Assembly (NCBI GenBank): GCA_001510135.1
Contig: LFER01000015.1
Coordinates: 1-64,000, forward strand
Direction: 5' to 3'
Length of the DNA stretch: 64,000 nt
Origin: Alphaproteobacteria bacterium casp-alpha6
GTDB taxonomy: Bacteria > Pseudomonadota > Alphaproteobacteria > Rhodobacterales > Rhodobacteraceae
This document shows, piece by piece, positions 60,447 to 64,000 of the stretch. The notes under the pieces were generated by a model. That model saw nothing but the letters and a program-made list of their open reading frames with translations. It was not told the origin of the DNA and made no database searches. Both the position numbers and the translations under genes were made by a program. How positions within the stretch are numbered: the stretch's first letter is position 1; each line of letters opens with the position of its first letter.

Positions 60447-60477
60447 CCGGCCCGCAGCATAAAATACGGCGGGCCGG
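60447..60477 (-). repeat. stem-loop between DctP and DctQ genes
   Basis: CCGGCCCGC-N13-GCGGGCCGG inverted repeat without a T run. Confidence 0.65.
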
Positions 60478-60485
60478 GAGTTTTA

Positions 60486-61517
60486 TCAATTATTGTATTT
60501 GGCAATCAATGCACGCGCATCGTCAAGCATGGCCTGACCCGGAAGACCCGCAGCATCCATCGCTTTCACCCATTCCTCAATTTGAGGGGCGGCAATCGCT
60601 TTTATTTCCGCGGTGGCTTCCTCAGACATCGTGATGATCGGATTATCGCCTTTAGAAATAACCGCCAATGCTTCGGAATCTCCGATATCCATAGCACGTC
60701 CGGCCCATGCAGATGTTTCAAGCCCTGAGTTTGCATCGATCACTGCCTTGAGATCGTCTGGAAGATTTGCATAACTCGTCTTGTTCATCGCCCAGATAAA
60801 GAAGGTGTTATACATCGCTGCATCGCCTGCAACTTCTGAATGGCCGTCCGTCAATTCATGGACTTTGAGCGGAAGAGTTATTTCCCAAGGGATCACGCCG
60901 CCTTCGACAACACCTTTCGAAAGGGCTTCTGGGAAGGCGGGAACAGGCATACCAACGGCGGTCGCGCCCATCGCTTCAAGCAGATTGTTGGCCGCACGCG
61001 ATGGACCGCGCAGTTTTTTGCCGGCAAAATCTGCTGGTCCCGTCACTGGGCCACCTTTGGTATGGACAATCCCCGATCCGTGTACATGCACGGCGATCAG
61101 ATGGACATCGGACATCCGCTCAAGCAAATATTTTTGTGCATATTCCCAAGCCGCCTGCGATGTTTTTTCCGCAGATTTTGAGGATACAAACGGTAATTCG
61201 AAGGCTTCGGATTCAGGGAACCGGCCGGGTGTATAGGCCGGCAGCGCCCAGCCTCCATCGATCACACCATCACGGATTTGATCATAAAGGGATGGGGGTG
61301 TTCCGCCCAATTGCATGGCAGGATAGAGTTCAATTTTCAGTCGCCCACCGGATTCTTCCATAACTTTGTCAGCCCATGGATACATGAAATGGGCCGGCAC
61401 CGCCGACTTAGGGCCTGTAAAAAACTGAAACCTCAGCGTGACGTCTTGGGCAAAAGCTGCGGACGCCGTAAGCGCAAGAGCAGCGAAGCCACCAAAGAGT
61501 GATTTAGAAAAAGACAT
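60486..61517 (-). CDS. TRAP transporter substrate-binding protein (DctP)
   Basis: MSFSKSLFGGFAALALTASAAFAQDVTLRFQFFTGPKSAVPAHFMYPWADKVMEESGGRLKIELYPAMQLGG. Confidence 0.93.
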   Translation of the reverse strand: MSFSKSLFGGFAALALTASAAFAQDVTLRFQFFTGPKSAVPAHFMYPWADKVMEESGGRLKIELYPAMQLGGTPPSLYDQIRDGVIDGGWALPAYTPGRFPESEAFELPFVSSKSAEKTSQAAWEYAQKYLLERMSDVHLIAVHVHGSGIVHTKGGPVTGPADFAGKKLRGPSRAANNLLEAMGATAVGMPVPAFPEALSKGVVEGGVIPWEITLPLKVHELTDGHSEVAGDAAMYNTFFIWAMNKTSYANLPDDLKAVIDANSGLETSAWAGRAMDIGDSEALAVISKGDNPIITMSEEATAEIKAIAAPQIEEWVKAMDAAGLPGQAMLDDARALIAKYNN

Positions 61518-61684
61518 TTTATTCCCTCCCATGCCTTTGTCGTTATGATTACACACAACATTTTTGTTCTGCAGACATCGATACGATATACAGATCCAAC
61601 CTGTCTAGCTTTGCAATAATGGGTTTTAATTTCAAGTGATGTTATTCTCTGGCGATTATTGGCGTTCGATGGGTGATTTTGGCA

Positions 61685-62119
61685 TTAAAATCCGAGCACT
61701 TCTTGAGTTGTACACCATTCATCCAAAATCTCTTTCACATCTTCAGGCCAAGAAATGGATGTATGTTTGTCAAGGTCACTCGCGGCAAGGACCTGAGAGC
61801 TTGACCATCTGACCTCTGAGCCGCAGCTGATCCGGTGCCGCAGGGTAACAGAGGATCGACCAACCCGCACAACGCCAAGTTCAAAAGACAATGTTTCTCC
61901 GAAAAAAGAGGGTTTGGAAAAGTCGCAGGACAGATGAACAGTCGGAGTGCCCCAGCGATCGTTCCAAATAATTTTATGCCAAGGGTAGCCAAGATAGGCC
62001 CAGAATTCTTCGTTCACTCCATTCAGGATATCCAAATAGGAGGGGAAATAGGCTGTACCCGAAATATCGCAGTCCCCAAAGCGTAAGGCGCGGTCTGTTC
62101 TGAAAATTTTTGCTGACAT
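61685..62119 (-). CDS. acyl-CoA thioesterase (4-hydroxybenzoyl-CoA thioesterase-like hotdog)
   Basis: 144 aa; RTDRALRFGDCDISGTAYFPSYLDILNGVNEEFW. Confidence 0.85.
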   Translation of the reverse strand: MSAKIFRTDRALRFGDCDISGTAYFPSYLDILNGVNEEFWAYLGYPWHKIIWNDRWGTPTVHLSCDFSKPSFFGETLSFELGVVRVGRSSVTLRHRISCGSEVRWSSSQVLAASDLDKHTSISWPEDVKEILDEWCTTQEVLGF

Positions 62120-62236
62120 CTATCCCCTTTCTGGCGGCACATCTCACATGGCAACTGGATGCACAGAATTTAGAACCTCGCCCATTTGGGTAGGATCGTC
62201 AATTGTTAAGCCGCATAAAAGATAACTTGTGAACGT

Positions 62237-62632
62237 TCATCCGAGATGCGCAGTGGCTTCGATTTCGACTTTGGCGCGGTCTTCGACAAGGCCGGCAACC
62301 ACAACCAAAGACATGGCCGGAAAATGCCGGCCAAAGACATCGCGGTAGGCGGCCCCAACTTCTTTTTGGGCGGCAAGATATTCTGCCTTGCTGGTGACGA
62401 ACCAAGTCAGGCGGGTGACATCCTCCACCTGACCGCCCGCGGTTTCAACAATTTGACGAATATTGCTGAGGGCTTGGCGCATCTGGTCGATGAAATCATC
62501 CGAAACGAATTCTTTGTTTCCGTCCCAACCGATCTGGCCGCCAATATGAAGAATACCGTCTTTGGTCAGGATGCCATTGGCATATCCTTTTGCAGGAAGC
62601 CAACTTTCAGGATGAATGGTTTTATGGGTCAT
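62237..62632 (-). CDS. RidA family protein
   Basis: 131 aa from ATG at 62632; HIGGQIGWDGNKEFVSDDFIDQMRQALSNIRQIVETAGGQVEDVTRLTWFVT. Confidence 0.9.
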   Translation of the reverse strand: MTHKTIHPESWLPAKGYANGILTKDGILHIGGQIGWDGNKEFVSDDFIDQMRQALSNIRQIVETAGGQVEDVTRLTWFVTSKAEYLAAQKEVGAAYRDVFGRHFPAMSLVVVAGLVEDRAKVEIEATAHLG

Positions 62633-62648
62633 TTCAAACCCCTTTCTT

Positions 62649-63809
62649 TTAAGAGTGCTGAGAGGCGTTTTGAAGAGTTCCAAGCGCTTGACGGGCAATG
62701 ATGACCTTTTGCACGTCACTTGCGCCCTCATAAATACGAAGCGCACGGATATCGCGGTAAAGCTGTTCGACCGGCATTCCGCTGCGCACCCCGTCGCCGC
62801 CAAACAGCTGAACGGCGGTATCGATGACCTTCTGGGCCTGCTCTGTGGAAAACAGTTTTGCCATAGCGGCTTCTTTGGTGATCCGCGCTGCGCCGCTGTC
62901 TTTGGCCCATGCGGCGCGGTAAACCAGCAAAGCGGCCGCATCAATATCAAGTGCCATATCCGCGATATGCCCTTGGACCATCTGAAGATCAAAAAGGGGC
63001 GCTCCCTGCACATGGCGTTCGCTCACGCGGGTGAGTGCCTCGTCAAAGGCCCGCCGCGCAAAGCCCAGTGCGGCCGCGGCAACAGTGGGGCGAAAGACAT
63101 CCAAGACGGACATCGCGATCTTAAATCCTTGCCCGGGGGCGCCAATCATTGCAGAGCTTGGCACGCGGCAGTCTTCAAACCGCAATGTGGCCAAAGGGTG
63201 GGGGGCGATGGTCTGAAGCCGTTCTTTGATGGTAAATCCCGAAAGATCCGGTGTGATTACAAAGGCCGAAAGACCGCGCGCGCCTGCGGCTTCGCCTGTG
63301 CGGGCAAACAGCGTGTAGATGTCGGCAATCCCGCCGTTGGAAATCCATGTTTTTTCGCCGTTCAGGATGTAGTCATCTCCATCCGGTATTGCCGTCATGG
63401 TGGAATTGGCCACATCCGACCCTGATCCAGGCTCTGTTAGGGCAAAGGCGGAAATAGCCTCACCCGAGCGAGTTTTGGGAAGCCAGCGGTTTTTCTGTGC
63501 TTGGCTGCCAAAAAGCGTCAAAGCCCCTGTTCCAAGTCCCTGCATGGCAAAGCTGAAATCGGCAAGTCCATCATGGCGGGCCAGAATATCGCGAGCAAGA
63601 CATAGCTTTCGGACATCAAATTTCCCTGTGTCGCTCGAGGTTGGGCCAAGAACGCCGCTTTGCCCCAAGGTCTGCACCAGATTTTGGCAGGCTGCGTCAA
63701 CGTCACTGTGATCGACCCTTAAACCTTTGGCGACTTCTTCAACCTTTTCTGACCATTCCCTGTGGTGATCATCAAAAAAGGGCCAGTTGAGATAGGTTCG
63801 ATCAGACAT
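62649..63809 (-). CDS. acyl-CoA dehydrogenase
   Basis: 386 aa; FALTEPGSGSDVANSTMTAI; QLFGGDGVRSGMPVEQLYRDIRALRIYEGASDVQKVIIAR. Confidence 0.94.
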   Translation of the reverse strand: MSDRTYLNWPFFDDHHREWSEKVEEVAKGLRVDHSDVDAACQNLVQTLGQSGVLGPTSSDTGKFDVRKLCLARDILARHDGLADFSFAMQGLGTGALTLFGSQAQKNRWLPKTRSGEAISAFALTEPGSGSDVANSTMTAIPDGDDYILNGEKTWISNGGIADIYTLFARTGEAAGARGLSAFVITPDLSGFTIKERLQTIAPHPLATLRFEDCRVPSSAMIGAPGQGFKIAMSVLDVFRPTVAAAALGFARRAFDEALTRVSERHVQGAPLFDLQMVQGHIADMALDIDAAALLVYRAAWAKDSGAARITKEAAMAKLFSTEQAQKVIDTAVQLFGGDGVRSGMPVEQLYRDIRALRIYEGASDVQKVIIARQALGTLQNASQHS

Positions 63810-64000
63810 CAGTTTCCCTCGAACACTGGTTTTTCTTTCGCGACAAAGGCGTCATAGGCACGCTGGAAATCCTTGCCCTGCATGCAGATGGCTTGCGCTT
63901 GGGCTTCTGCCTCAATGGCTTGCTCGATGCTCATCGACCATTCCTGCGCCAGCATGGTCTTGGTCATGGAATTTGCAAAAGTGGGGCCACTTGCGATCCG
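63809..64000 (-). CDS. enoyl-CoA hydratase/isomerase family protein, C-terminal part, truncated by window edge
   Basis: ...[63 protein letters not shown]. Confidence 0.85.
   Translation of the reverse strand, partial: RIASGPTFANSMTKTMLAQEWSMSIEQAIEAEAQAQAICMQGKDFQRAYDAFVAKEKPVFEGN

Noticed and set aside
62633-63013. N-terminal extension of the RidA ORF (62237-63013)
   Set aside because: The extension is out-of-frame reading through the acyl-CoA dehydrogenase gene; RidA begins at MTHKTIHPES (62632)
62616-63425. 269-aa plus-strand ORF opposite the acyl-CoA dehydrogenase
   Set aside because: Shadow ORF with His/Cys/Gly-rich translation
1-64000. CRISPR array, transposase/IS, integrase, phage genes, rRNA or tRNA genes
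   Set aside because: No regularly spaced repeats, no transposase/integrase-like ORFs and no tRNA cloverleaf or rRNA-like segments noticed; a tRNAscan/ISfinder run would be needed for certainty

Overview
64 kb alphaproteobacterial (probably Rhodobacterales/Roseobacter-type) chromosomal window. The left part (1-10.5 kb) is the conserved origin neighbourhood: mnmG(partial)-mnmE-rho-hemJ | AT-rich gap with DnaA-box-like 9-mers (putative oriC) | maf-aroE-coaE-dnaQ-secB-fxsA-tim44-mltA-smr, with an exact parS-type palindrome overlapping the mnmG start codon. The middle (10.8-36 kb) holds a form II CODH-like operon, dapD...dapE, rnr, an ALDH16-type gene with deoC, a sitABCD-type Mn/Zn ABC transporter behind two 7-1-7 operator-like repeats, amn, a HU gene and aroC. 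The right part (36.4-64 kb) is a catabolic island. Its most interesting element is a MarR-linked operon (36436-44781) encoding a Rieske oxygenase, an acyl-CoA ligase, a thiolase-fold protein lacking the nucleophilic Cys, a DUF35/pseudo-SDR fusion, an isatin-hydrolase-like protein and an SDR. I infer an indole-3-acetate-to-anthranilate route in which dioxindole-acetyl-CoA is split to isatin plus acetyl-CoA by a thiolase-fold/DUF35 retro-aldolase. A palindrome in front of this operon shares its core with one in front of iorAB (indolepyruvate oxidoreductase) 13.6 kb away. The window then runs into what looks like the start of a 2-aminobenzoyl-CoA (anthranilate) degradation cluster. Probable lesions are an mltA frameshift, an amber codon in a TRAP binding-protein signal peptide and a 5'-truncated methyltransferase. 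All functional calls come from reading the sequence and recalled family knowledge; no database search was run.
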